This document shows, in pieces, positions 1 to 10,512 of a DNA stretch of 64,000 nt. Source of the DNA: Batillaria attramentaria. Its lineage: Eukaryota > Mollusca > Gastropoda > Batillariidae. The translations under genes were made by a program, and so were the position numbers. Position 1 is the first letter of the stretch. Each line of letters starts with the position of its first letter. The DNA is taken from contig JACVVK020000320.1 in the NCBI GenBank assembly GCA_018292915.2, forward strand, positions 556,001 through 620,000. The letters run 5' to 3'. The notes under the pieces are model-generated. The model worked only from the letters and a program-made list of their open reading frames with translations, searched no databases and was not told where the DNA came from.

Positions 1-560
1 TCAATGTATGTCTCTGGGTTGGCTCATTCAAAAAAAAAAAAAAAAAAAAGTACTTGGCTACACAGTCCATGTGCAATTTTGCTTGGCACCGTCATTATTT
101 CTTGTACAGGTAGAGCCTGAAAGAGAAGCTGGTATAACTATGCCTCTGAAGGCTTTTTGCCTTTTTCTTTTGCTCTTTTTTTAAATGCAGGCCACAATCT
201 TTGTACCGATTAGTAATGCAGCGTAACCAACATAATGGAGTTATTTACCAGCAGGATACAAAGCAAGTTGGTGTAATGCTGTAACTACCGATCCTTCTGC
301 GATTGTACTGAAAACAGGCTTTCCTGCACTGGTCAATAAAGCAAAAAGGCTGGCACGGAAAAACGTTCGTGAGATTCCTCGACTAAAAGAACTGTATGAT
401 ACTACAGTATCCAACACACAGCAACAGAAGTGAAATGTTCAGTGCTCACTAGGTGACTCGGTGTATGAACTAGGTATTAATGACCATGAGATAAAAGGCA
501 AGTAAAAGATCATCAAGTGCAAAAATATGTTTCATTAGGAAACATGAAACATTAACATTG
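1..560. other. no recognisable gene
   Basis: AT-rich sequence with a short A-tract near position 30. I see no coding frame with splice signals, no tRNA-like box and no clear transposon end. Confidence 0.5.
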
Positions 561-1250
561 TGCTGTTTGGAATTCAGTTTTTCTCGTGTTTTTGGAAAAT
601 AGACAACAGCAGGCATAGTAGTCAATGCAAATGTTTCGTGACTTATTTCTTAAATGTGAAGCTACATGTTAAACTGATCCACGTACTGAAAATTCATAAT
701 CTATGCATAAACGTTTCGGGTAAATGGAATGGTATTTAAATCCAGCTTTACTTCACCAAATTTTGGTGAAGTAAAGCTGGATTTGTTTTAGTTTATATGA
801 TCTAAATTAATACCTGGAATAGTTGTTGTGCGTTTAATTCTCAGAAAAAATGAAATCCAACGTCAAATTGATGTACAAATCTTGAAAGACTCATAATATA
901 TACATATTTGAAAGAATGGCAGTGAGTCGTTTAGTGAAGTAAAATTTGAGTTCATGTGATCTGAACGTACTGGAATAGTTTATGTGCTATTGAATTTTAA
1001 GAACGAAATAAAACCCAAACCCTAAAATTGATGTGTACACGGAAGTCTCATTAATATAAAACTATTTCGATAAATGGGCATGGTGTTTAGTGAAGAGAAA
1101 AGTTTACTACTTACGGTAATCTGTGGGTGTCGGAATGGCTGTTGCGTTGATCAAAAGTTAAAAACAGGACCATAAAATCGAAAATCTATTTTCCCAGTAC
1201 GAAACGCTCTGTCAAACTTCAAAACAAGAAACTATTTAGGTAACAAGTTG
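561..1250. repeat. diverged tandem repeat, period about 165 bp
   Basis: Units beginning TTAGTGAAGTAAA or TTGGTGAAGTAAA recur near 762, 936 and 1090. They share internal blocks in the same order: TGATCT...ACTGGAATAGTT, then AAATTGATGT, then GACTCATAATAT or GTCTCATTAATAT. Agreement is moderate, so this is an old array or satellite-like stretch. The outer edges are uncertain. Confidence 0.5.
738..784. repeat. perfect 47-bp palindrome
   Basis: Positions 738-760 are the exact reverse complement of 762-784, with one base (761) at the centre. The right arm (GTGAAGTAAAGCTGGATTT) is also the start of the first ~165-bp tandem unit, so the palindrome marks where a unit start is mirrored. Confidence 0.9.
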
Positions 1251-2380
1251 TTCAGTTACTGAACTCGCTGATACTATGGATAGGTAATTCGCTGACCGTT
1301 TGAACCTTTCCAAATCACTCCCCGAAAAACGGCATTGAAGTCTAAACAATTACGAATATAAAAGAATCAAAAACGATAAACTTTTGTGCTTATTCATTTT
1401 TTTTTTCCAGCACGATAGGGTGCAAAACTGAAACAACCCTTGTTTAAAAGTGCTCAATGTGACAAAAAGTGTACTTTTTACCGACCGAGTTCCATAAAAG
1501 ATGTTGAAATGTACACACTGAGAAGGAATGGATGATGAGGTGGCTGCTTATGCCAATGATAAAAATGTCTACACTCATTGTAATAAAAAATAGTGGTGAT
1601 AAGAATAACACCAACAGTAATCGGTGATACTGTAAAAATAATGCTAATAATAAAATACGGCAAAACTATCTGCCGACATTAAATTTCAAAGTGCAGTGCT
1701 GTCGAATCCCCTCTAGAAGGGACTTCCGGATTGGTGGAATGTGCCGTAAGCTTGCTGCCGATTGGTGCCCATTGGGGAGAGATGTGCGAGATCATGCGAC
1801 GTGCACGCACACGTGACTGACGTCACGAGGCGAAACTCAAGCAGCGACCTCTACGGAAGACCCCAGGCCAAAGGAAGTGCTTCCTGTTTGAGGCCAAGCC
1901 TAGGTTTCCTGAAGATGTGCATCTCCATGGAGGATAGAGCTGTTACTGTGACCTGCGCAGTCCAGCAGTTGGAAGTCACGTGGGGTGCTGCTGCATAGCG
2001 CGCATGAGGTCTGGACAGAGAGGTAAGATACATCACAATCATAACAATGATAAATAATAATAATAATAGTGATAATTATACATAATCAGCATAGGCTCAA
2101 AGCGACGCAAACTGAACTCAAAAAAACACGTTCACGTGAGTACCGCGCAGGCACTACCAGATCTTTTTTCTTTCAAATATTCACGAATTTTAATTGTCTG
2201 TCTGCCATCTTGTCTGATGTTGCATACGTTCCCCCCCCCCCTCCCACCTTTTGCTTCACCCCCCCCCCCGCTTACCGACCCCACCCCTCCTCCTATCAAT
2301 AAGATATCCACTTCTCTGTTCGTCTAAATTACGATTATTTGGCAGAGAAAAAAAAAATTAGACGAAGGTCCGTGAAAGCC
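1251..2380. other. non-coding stretch with a repeat fragment and C tracts
   Basis: This lies downstream of the stop codon of the EF-hand gene. Positions 2045-2135 resemble the ATT-tailed retroelement 3' ends at 49.4 and 52.9 kb (minus strand, GGCTCAAAGCG then GAACTGAAC). Poly-C tracts occur at about 2231-2240 and 2260-2269. There is a TGACGTCA palindrome at 1818-1825. I see no gene. Confidence 0.4.
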
Positions 2381-2630
2381 TTATAAACTGTGAATTTTTG
2401 TTGACTCTGAGTTGGCCATTAATTTACTGTATTGCAGCTCGATGAAGGCTGCATGCCTGACCGACGCGCGATCGCGGATGATGTAATTCATACCCTTATA
2501 CTCGATGAACTCCTTGCCGTCACGCTTGGCTGATTTCAGCAGATCCTCCACTTCTTCGTGCTCATCCGCTCACCCATGGTTGTCATGAAATGTCGGAACT
2601 CTTCTACCTCGATCTTTCCGCTACCCGCTT
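2381..2630 (-). CDS. EF-hand gene, last exon (EF3 loop to stop), frame broken twice
   Basis: The acceptor is CCGTGTGCAG ending at 2631. The exon reads GSGKIEVEEFRHFMTTMGERMS, then in another frame EEVEDLLKSAKRDGKEF through to a TAA at 2381-2383. Joined to the previous exon the frame hits TAG at once, because the GGG at 2624-2626 looks one base too long. Near 2565-2570 one base appears to be missing between GERMS and EEVEDLL. Both lesions fall inside otherwise well-conserved EF-hand sequence, so homology across them is clear. Confidence 0.6.
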
Positions 2631-5040
2631 CTGCACACGGAACATACGGTATGTCACGCGTGTAATATCGATTTGTGGTCATGAATTGCCGGAACTGTTC
2701 AACCTACATGTTAACCAATACCTCTCCTGCACACGGGATATAAGTTTATGTGTTGCGTATAACATCGATATTAGTTGGATTTTTTTGTCAATAAATGTTG
2801 AAACTCCTCAGTTTTGATATTACCGCCACTGCGCATGCACATCATAACATCATACCTGTCAGAGTACCATGATACCCGGAAGAGTACCATCATACCCAGA
2901 AGAGTAACAGTACACCCGGGAGAGTAACATGCCTCTCACATACCTGTCTAGCACCTGGAAAGCCACCAAGATGTCTTCCTCAGCATTGTTCCCATAGTAG
3001 ATTCCTCCGCGCCGAGCAACGTACGCTTCTACGTCCGCGAAGGTAATAGTCCCTCTTGCTGCAAAACAGACGAAGTGAGTTGTCAGCCGACAATCTAGGT
3101 CGAACGCGGGAAGTCGTTTTTGTCACACAGACATAATAACGTGTGGTGAACGGGTCCATAGTGGAAATGAGTATCATTGCTCGAAAGTTACATTTTCTTA
3201 CCAAGAATGGTCTATCTATATTTCACTTAGAACTGATTTGCACCGATAAACGTATTGACAGAGGATGTCAGCTTAAAAAATATCTTTGAACAGGGAACGT
3301 TTATTATCTTTTTGTGTTGCTGTAGTGCTCCCTCTCTCTCTCACACAGTGGGCGAGCGGGATAGCCGAATGGTAGAGCGTTGGACTTTCAATGCTCGCGT
3401 CGTAAGTTCGAATCCCGGCTGAGGCCAAATATTTGTGCTGGCCTCAGTTTTTCATGTTGCCCCTACGTGGTGGAAAAGACGTTAAACTCAAACACTCACT
3501 GAAACACCCCCCCTCCCCCTCTACCCCCCCCCCCTCCTTCTCTCTCTCTCTCTCTCTCTGTCATAACAGCGAACGGTCCCGGCAAGTTTGCGCTCGGAAG
3601 AGGTGTGTGTGTGGGGGGGGGGGGGGAGGGAGTGTGTGTGTGTGGGGGGGGGGGGGTGTTCAGGACATGGGTCTAGAGGTTACCGGCAGTGGTGCCAGTT
3701 CCACTTCCTGCGCACAGACGTCACGAATAGCATGGCTCCCAGCGCTGGGATTGGCTGAGGGCACTATCGGGAATTCCCGGTACCGGACATTTGCCAGACG
3801 CATCCTGACACAGGACCTTCCAGGCCCGGCAACAACATTCTTGGTTATACACAGCGACTGTCTGGAATAACTGCAGGCTATTTAGCCGGCCATTGAACCG
3901 TGCTCACATGGGGGCCGGTTAGGGAGTTAGAGATCTGGTATCAGCTGCTGAAATGAATTTCTCTTGTTTGCCTTGATCTTCTAGAGTTCTGCAAACTGCA
4001 ATTTGCCCCGTATCTTTTTTTTGGTAAGTTTATGTCTGATCGTGTCAATATCGGTTTGCATAAGAGAGGCGTGTTTGACGTGTGAAAAAAAATGCAGATT
4101 TTTACAAAATCTTTGGTTATTGTGCAGGCATGGCGTGAGTAAGGGTGCACAGCTTTTAACCGCTCAAACTCAATGTGTCCGGCCAGCAAGGCTGCCGCAT
4201 CAGTAGACTAGGAAACTCACGTTTTAAGTCTTCTTCTTCTTATCATTATAATTAATTTGCATGCTGTCACGAAGTAGACATGTCTCGCTGTTAGAAACCA
4301 CAACCTGTTTTGGTTTGGATGATGGTGTGATGTGTATATGTATTTTGGATTGAAACTGGTGTGTTTCTGCTTTGTTATGATTTCTTTAGCTCTATTTTGT
4401 GTATTGTTGTACTTTATTATCATGTTCTTTGAATTTTGCTATTCCTCCACACCTCAAACGGGGAGAAAGGAATAAAATCTTTGAATTTGAATTTCAAGTG
4501 AAGAAAAAAATTGGTTAAGGGAAAAAAATGAAAGGGTTTCCCATCTGTGAACTTTATAGAAGCCACACCGAAGAAATCAATATCGGGCATGATGCCAACA
4601 GAGCAACTGAGTGGAGTTACTGGCTCCATACAGCAGAAAACAGGGACTTTACACAGGATACGGGGACAGAGTGCGGAGGGTTCACGAAGTGAAGAAGAGG
4701 CAAGAGGCGGGATGGTGCATGAGCCGAGGCTATGAATTTCGCAGATGACCTAAATATCGTTCAGCAGTTACCTATTTGAAAGGTTCCACAAAAGGTCTGA
4801 ACAAAGAGTCAGGTCAATCGTCGTTGACGTGGCGTAAAAATAGCTGTCATAACTGGGCAGCCTCAGTAGAAGCAGAATAAGAAGTAGTAGTAGAAGCAGC
4901 AGCAGCAGGAGCAGCAGTAGTAGTAGTAGTAGTAAAAGACTATAGTAGCAGCAGCTTAAGGGGTAGTAAGAGTAGCTGCAGCAGCAACAGTCACATAGTA
5001 GTAGAAGTCGTTATGGTAGAAGCAATGGTGGTAGAAGCAA

Positions 5041-5071
<31 letters not shown>

Positions 5072-7425
5072 TGCAATAATCACAGTATTAATAAATCCGC
5101 TGAAGACTCCTATTTTGACACATTTCACCGAGAGCAGTTAAAATTATTCATTTATTTCAGATCCAGGATCCAGTGCACGTGAGGAACACTGCGCTGCTTG
5201 TTCCTGGTTCTTTCAAACCGTGTGCATTGTGGACAAGACAGACAGTGTGAAAAAAAAATTGAGCTGTGACAATCCCAGAGCACGACTGTGTCCTCTATTG
5301 TTCCCAGAATACACCCGGATCGATAACAGCTAAACACAGACCAGAGCGAGGCGATGCAGGGTAGATAATCATCAGCCAACATCCGCCTGTACCTGAATCA
5401 TTGAAGGAGTTTCTAAGCAAAACCGATCAATGGATGAAGGGAGGGGGATAAACAGGGCTTTCGTCTGCTACTCAGGGCGGCGTACAAAGCCCGAGAACTA
5501 TTAACTTATTCATAATTCATTTATGTTTCATAGTCGTTGTTGTCCGTTTCCGCTGTTGTTGTTGTTGCTGGTGTTGTTGTTGTTCTTGTTGTCGTCGTCG
5601 TCTTGTGAAAATATGCTGACGGTGGTCAATTACGGGGGACTGGTAGGAATTGGGTGAAGTAGGAGAGTTGGGGGGGGGGGGGGGAGCAAAAAATAAAGCC
5701 CTTACAATTTGTAGGTACACACATTCAGATGCGCGGCAAATGTACATTGCAAAAAAGGAAATGAATAAGCAGGGGTACGAGAAAGTTGATGTCTTAGATT
5801 TCGCATAATAATAACACGTAAGTTAATGGCTGTATTGTATGGATTTTTTTGTGTCATGCATTATCACCTATACCTGCTGGAAAAGGACATTAAACTCCCG
5901 AACACCCATGAAAGCCTACTGTGACCGTTCGAAAGTTTGTTTCTTTGCTGGTTTAATGGTTGGTTGGCGTTGTCATTCTTTTTGTAGTTGTTATTGTTGA
6001 TGATGATGTTTTTGTGATTCTTTATCGAGTGTACATCCGAGTGTTTATTTTGTTTCGTCTGTGTAAACAACAAAAAGGCTGAGTACACCAATATCTCTGA
6101 CGCACTTTAATGGCTCTCTGCAGAACAGCGTGAACTAACACTAAAAACATACATCAGTTATTCATTACGTGAGCCAAGAAACCCGTCCACCTGACACCGG
6201 CAGCCAATGGGAGTGACGTCAAACGCTCACAAATAACATGACACGCTTTTGACTCAGTTCAATAATTTCCATTGAGTCAGGTATGTATGCTGCCTCTGTT
6301 TCCGTGTTAGTGATAGGTTTTCTGAATGGGGCGCGTTTCTGCTCGAGTGTAGGTCAACAGCACATGTCAATAGGGATATCGAATGGTGTATTTATGTGTG
6401 TCGAAAACAAACACGGGCGTCTCTTTCACAATAGTGCCAGCCTCTCAGCTCCTGTTTTTTTGCCGGGCGAATGGAAGAAATTACGTTTCGTGCCATTATG
6501 CCATTAGGAAAAGCATACACCCACCTCGACATCGTGTCTCACAGGCACTCGCAGTTTGTCAAACTTTGAAAATAAAATCGTTTTTTTCATATGGGATGCC
6601 GACACGCACACGATTTTATTATTTTAAATTTTGACAAAACTACGAGTTACTGTGTAGTGCATTGCCCATTTAACCGTAAAGGTGATTATCAAACCTACTA
6701 AAAGAAGACAACACAAAAGTGCCTGAACGGCACTTTTGTGTATGTATTTATTGATCGATTAGTTGTTGATTGATTGGTTGGTTGAATGACGTGTGAATGT
6801 ATGTGTTTTTCAATAATATCGCTTCGGAACTTTTGAAGACCGCTACAAATAAGTGTTCATAGTTTTCTCATTTCTGTTTTGGTTGACTGATTGTCCATGT
6901 TAATATTTCTGTCTGAAAAATACCTGAAGTATGGGCTTTCATGAAATAACTACTGCTACTACTACTTCGTACCAGCAGTAGTATGTAGTGTTTTCGTCTT
7001 TCTTGTTAATAATTATACTTATGACGACTATTATTATCGTCCATCCCACTTCTGACACCAGTTTTCAACGTCCTCACCTGTGACCTCCAGCTCGTGTCGC
7101 GCCTCCTCCAGGTCCTGTTCCGACGGGTTCCAGCCTAGACAGCGTAGCAACTCGCCAAGGTCACGTGCTTGGATACGACCTTTGCCTGCCTTCTCGAACA
7201 TTGCAAAGGCTTGCTTGAGCTCTGCAGGGTCAAGGTCAAGAGCTAAACTTAATGTGGGTGGTTGTTTCAATGGTAAGATAAAACTTCTGCTTTCTGGTAA
7301 AGGAATATCCTAGAGGACATATGCTACATATACTGCCCGTTTTAATATGAAGTCAAGTGATCTTAGGGATACTTACCTGCTTTCTGCTCCTCTGTTAGAA
7401 TGATGGCATTCTCCGCTTGGGGTGG
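2381..7425 (-). CDS. EF-hand protein of the calmodulin superfamily (four exons seen, 5' end not found)
   Basis: Exons in transcript order are 7377-7425, 7078-7242, 2944-3058 and 2381-2630. The first three join in frame across GT-AG introns and the fourth adds the second half of a four-EF-hand fold. EF1 (FEKAGKGRIQ), EF2 and EF4 lack the usual acidic ligands. EF3 (LDRSGSGKIEVEEF if one surplus G is ignored) keeps D1, S3, S5, G6, I8 and E12, so at most one site should bind calcium. The spacing and the segment LGELLRCLGWNPSEQDL recall calmodulin-like proteins such as dynein regulatory complex subunit 8 (EFCAB2). That assignment is inference. No initiator ATG exon was found upstream of 7425. The last exon has two single-base lesions, so this is either a recent pseudogene or a gene with sequencing errors. 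Confidence 0.6.
2671..2829 (-). pseudogene. two decayed tandem copies of the EF3 exon start
   Basis: On the minus strand, about 2671-2727 follows an acceptor-like CCGTGTGCAG and encodes VEQFRQFMTT, matching VEEFRHFMTT of the used exon. About 2784-2829 follows ATGCGCAG and encodes SGGNIKTEEFQHLLTKKS. Spacing between copies is about 100 bp, and the intronic sequence between them (ATATCGATxTTATACGC...) is also repeated. Both copies contain stops, so they are probably dead, but they keep acceptor-like sites. Confidence 0.65.
2860..2926. repeat. short minisatellite, about 22-bp units
   Basis: About three to four units of the form AGAGTACCATGATACCCGGA, with variants AGAGTACCATCATACCCAGA and AGAGTAACAGTACACCCGGG. 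It lies in the intron just beside the 2944 splice donor. Confidence 0.7.
2944..3058 (-). CDS. EF-hand gene, third recognised exon
   Basis: The exon runs from acceptor TTTTGCAG (ending at 3059) to donor CAG|GTATGT (2938-2943). It is 115 nt and starts with two bases that complete the codon left by the 7078-7242 exon. It encodes RGTITFADVEAYVARRGG, then an acidic linker, then AFQVLD leading into EF3. The frame is open throughout. An alternative upstream donor (CAG|GTGCTA) exists but would lose the VLD that starts the EF3 loop. Confidence 0.7.
3351..3505 (+). mobile_element. SINE family A copy
   Basis: It has a tRNA-like head with an A box (TAGCCGAATGG) and a B box (GTTCGAATCCC). The family body follows (GGCCAAATATTTGTGCTGGC) and then the 3' end (GGTGGAAAAGACGTTAAAC). 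No convincing target duplication is seen. It sits in an intron of the EF-hand gene. Confidence 0.8.
3541..3657. repeat. CT, GT and poly-G low-complexity run
   Basis: A (CT)n tract is followed by GTGTGT and G runs of about 12 bases. Length polymorphism or assembly error is likely here. Confidence 0.7.
4250..4495 (+). mobile_element. probable non-LTR retroelement 3' end with TTGAAT tail
   Basis: A T-rich stretch with scattered TTGTGTATTG-type words leads into CTCAAACGGGGAGAAAGG, AATAAAATC and a TTTGAATTTGAATTTC tail. This is the usual look of a 5'-truncated LINE end. No reverse transcriptase coding is left, so the clade cannot be told. Confidence 0.4.
4870..5075. repeat. imperfect (GTA/GCA)n trinucleotide repeat
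   Basis: AGTAGTAGT and AGCAGCAGC runs are interrupted by unique bases. This is intronic with respect to the EF-hand gene. Confidence 0.8.
5076..7033. other. intron sequence of the EF-hand gene
   Basis: No exon is visible. It holds a 3' fragment of SINE A at about 5866-5915 (GGAAAAGGACATTAAACTCC), a poly-G run near 5671, a TTG-rich stretch near 5550-5590 and a TGACGTCA at 6214-6221. The other open frames have no splice or start context I trust. Confidence 0.4.
7078..7242 (-). CDS. EF-hand gene, second recognised exon (EF1)
   Basis: It is 165 nt, between acceptor TTTAG (ending at 7243) and donor ACAG|GTGAGG (7072-7077). It encodes 54 residues, from LDLDPAELKQAF through FEKAGKGRIQARDLGELLRC and NPSEQDLEEARHELEVT. 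Its first two bases complete the alanine codon begun in the 49-nt exon. EF1 has lysine and glycine where calcium ligands are expected. Confidence 0.75.
7377..7425 (-). CDS. EF-hand gene, most 5' exon recognised
   Basis: This 49-nt exon lies between acceptor TTACAG (ending at 7426) and donor GCAG|GTAAGT (7371-7376). It encodes PPQAENAIILTEEQKA plus one base. The segment leads directly into the helix before EF1, as the N-terminal segment of calmodulin-like proteins does. The exon with the start codon must lie upstream (above 7425) and I could not identify it. Confidence 0.6.
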
Positions 7426-7538
7426 CTGTAACAAAAACACGACAAAAGACCTTGTTAAATAATAAAACACTTTCCAATACAAACAACAACAGCACCCCTC
7501 CACATATACCCCCCCCCCCCACCCAACACACACACACG

Positions 7539-7544
7539 CACACA

Positions 7545-7575
<31 letters not shown>

Positions 7576-7581
7576 GCGCGC
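7539..7581. repeat. (CA)n followed by (CG)n tract
   Basis: An alternating purine-pyrimidine run changes from CA to CG dinucleotides, a typical Z-DNA-prone sequence. Confidence 0.9.
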
Positions 7582-7877
7582 ACGCACAAACGTCCTCTCA
7601 AACAGGAAAGCATCAGGCACTGAGCAAAGAGAGAGTCATTGAGCTATTCTTAAGATATGGGTAAACATGACAGACTATGAGCAATAAAACAGTCTGGCAC
7701 TCTGACGTGAGAGTGAATAATACATTATTTCCAGAGATCACATGGCACCTGTCCTTATATGAGAGGAAGGACGGATTCCATAATTTGCTGCGCCATGGAG
7801 GGAAATGACAAAGCATGGATCACATCTGACGGCGATGAAAGTGATGCAGTAGCAGCTGGTTGGTTGGTGTAATTTGT

Positions 7878-8055
7878 TTCCACCAGACAAGTGTAATAAT
7901 AATAATAATCATAATAATCAATATTATTATTATAGCGCTGTAACCTAGACATAAAGGAGATTTTTCCACCACACAAGTGTGATAATAATAATAATAATAC
8001 ATGTATTATTATTATCATTATTATTATTATAGCGATGTAACCTAGACATAATAGA
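7878..8055. repeat. two tandem ~88-bp units with ATA/TAT hairpins
   Basis: Each unit runs TTTCCACCA...CAAGTGT, (AAT)n, a mirrored (ATT)n, then TAGCGxTGTAACCTAGACATAA. The first unit is about 7878-7954 and the second about 7966-8055. The paired (AAT)/(ATT) tracts can fold back on themselves. Confidence 0.7.
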
Positions 8056-8507
8056 GATAGAAGAAGAAAGCATGTGAAATATTTTCAAGAATACACAGAA
8101 CCGTATGCTCAGTGGCCATAGGCACAGCGACACACACATACCCGGCGAGGGAGACACTTGATACAAACACTTAAGTGCCGTTCTGCGATAAAAACGGTAT
8201 TTTTTTCTTGAATGTTCCAAGGGAGGGTGACTGGCGGAAAGAATGAATTCCAGGCTAAAAAGCGTGTGAGAGAAGTCAAGAAGCTATACGACAACCTGGT
8301 TTATACCGCGTGCAATTAATCGTGTGATTTCTGGGTAGGGTACCGCACACTCCATTTTTATGTATGTGTGTCTGATTTAGGAGGATATATCTCTCTTTGT
8401 GTTATATGTGTGACACGAGATGGTTCTAAAGACAGGTTGTTTTACCCGGGTCCAGCATTTTAGCCAGCTACGGGTTTCATGGTGTTTTGGGGTGTTGGTT
8501 TTGTTTC

Positions 8508-8665
8508 TGTGGACGTACCATGAGAGATTTTGTGGACGTACCATGAGAGATTTTGTGGACGTACCATGAGAGATTTTGTGGACGTACCTTGAGAGATGTT
8601 GTGGACGCATCATGAGAGATTCTGTGGACGCATCATGAGAGATTTTGTGGACGCACCATGAGATA
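8508..8665. repeat. 24-bp minisatellite, about 6.5 copies
   Basis: The unit is TGTGGACGTACCATGAGAGA plus TTTT, with later units switching to GACGCATCATG. The period is constant at 24 bp, which keeps an open frame on the minus strand, but there is no sign that it is coding. Confidence 0.9.
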
Positions 8666-8734
8666 TACGACTGCTAGACCTTCTTCAGAGGTCGGGTGGT
8701 CGGGTTGAGATGTGATGTCTTGAAGAGGAATGGG

Positions 8735-8790
8735 CAAAGAGAAAACAGAGCCAGCACAATGTCTGGGCTCTGAGCCAAGATTTGGGGGAG
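8735..8790 (-). mobile_element. degenerate SINE A fragment
   Basis: GAGCCAGCACAATGTCTGGG followed by CTCTGAGCCAAGATT matches the middle of family A in reverse (AAGCCAGCACAAATGTTTGGC). The head and tail have been lost. Confidence 0.45.
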
Positions 8791-9120
8791 AATATTCTTA
8801 TGGTCAATAAAAATGTGTTTAAGTGATTATTATTGTTATTATTGTCTTATTAACAGTTCGGCTGGTGGCCAGTCGGAAACATCTTATTCGAGCTCAATTA
8901 ACATTCAGCCCCAACCTCCATGCGCTCCAGTCTCTGTCGGCCCCCTCCATCCCTCGCCCCTTTGACGTCAGCCAAGAGGAAGCAATTAGGGTTAGATGAT
9001 AAATTATTCACTCATCACGGGCCGCTGTTCAGATTAGTTTCGGTTGGGTATCTGGGCTGTGCCAAGTGTCTTCTCATGTCCAAAGTTGGTAACTCTAGCG
9101 CTGACATGAAGAAGAAGAAG

Positions 9121-9121
<1 letters not shown>

Positions 9122-9192
<71 letters not shown>
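9122..9192. repeat. (TG)n microsatellite
   Basis: An uninterrupted TG run of about 35 repeats. Confidence 0.97.
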
Positions 9193-9193
<1 letters not shown>

Positions 9194-10189
9194 GCCCATT
9201 TTTACTGTATAGTGAATTGGCTTGGAATACTAGTGTAAAACATTTAATTCGTACTCGGATAAATCGTAGTTCGCCTAAATCATATCATCTTGATTGGGGT
9301 GCAGTGTCAGTTTTATTGATTTGAAATCTGAAGGCCTTTAAAGAACTAATACAACTTCTGTGAAAATTTCTAGGCTGAATATATCACATGTGAGAAAAAA
9401 AAATTACCACAACCATATGCCATGATGCCAGTATCACATTTTTACCAGCCATTTTCTTAAAGAAGCCGCTTGTCAACAGCATTTTGTTTTCAACAAACAT
9501 ATCTCAGGCCTACACCGTGCTACAGAAATAATAAAAGACAGCTTACTTTTCGCACTTTCCTTTGATAATGTACCTCTCACTCCATATAACCCTATAATCA
9601 TCCTTTGTCACCCTTTTTTGTGGGGTCCCTTCACATAGATGTGCTCAGAGTGAGACAGAGAAATCGTTTGCCGCCTGAATTTCTCTTACGATGGTAATGG
9701 GGGACAAATAAAAGACAAAAAAATATACAGGCTAGCAATACCAATCTGGCGATATCTACGTCAGAATGTTAGGTGAGATCTATGAACACACAACGCGCTG
9801 TTATGCAGACAGTAAAACAAACACAGACGCAGCTTATTGATTAAACGCTTATGTGAAAACTGCATGTTGTGCACTGATGTCTGCATGTCAGCCTTTCACT
9901 GGAGGCGACAATGGTTAGGAAACTGCATTGTGCGAGTACGTATGTACAGCGTGCACACTTCCAACTATACCGAGCAGCAAAAGAAAGGCGCAATTTATGG
10001 CATGATACTGACTGATACCCCGGAAAGCGTTTTTCGCCCATTCAGTTGCGAAGTCATCATACAGCGGGAAGCCGACTTATTATATGAAAGTCTTTAGGAG
10101 TGCTCGGATGATGAGTTCGAATGCTGTTTGGAAGCCAAAAATGTGTACTGCTCTTTTTCCCCCTCGCTGTCTTGCCTTTGAGATTATCC
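9193..10189. other. no recognisable gene
   Basis: The sequence is of mixed composition, with no repeat family I recognise and no frame with supporting splice or start context. Confidence 0.4.
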
Positions 10190-10211
10190 CTATGCGTGCG
10201 TGCGTGCGTAC

Positions 10212-10291
<80 letters not shown>
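10190..10291. repeat. (TG)n microsatellite with TGCG start
   Basis: A TGCGTGCG lead is followed by about 38 TG repeats. Confidence 0.95.
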
Positions 10292-10293
<2 letters not shown>

Positions 10294-10477
10294 CAAGTTG
10301 TTGCGTATCTTATTTATATATTTATTGTGTCATTCAGTGTAGGTCTTTTATTGTATATTGGGTTTGTTGAGTGAGACTGTGATGAGCGAATGGACAACAC
10401 CAAAAGACATCCCTAAGACGTATAGTACAGACTTCAAATGGCAATAAATTTCCAGGTATCTAATTCTGTATCTGCAG

Positions 10478-10512
10478 AGGCTGAAAAGGACGCTAAACCC
10501 GCAGAACAACCA
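10478..10512 (+). mobile_element. SINE A 3'-end fragment
   Basis: GGCTGAAAAGGACGCTAAAC followed by CCGCAGAACAACC corresponds to the A-family terminal block GGAAAAGGACGTTAAACCC. Nothing upstream matches. Confidence 0.4.
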
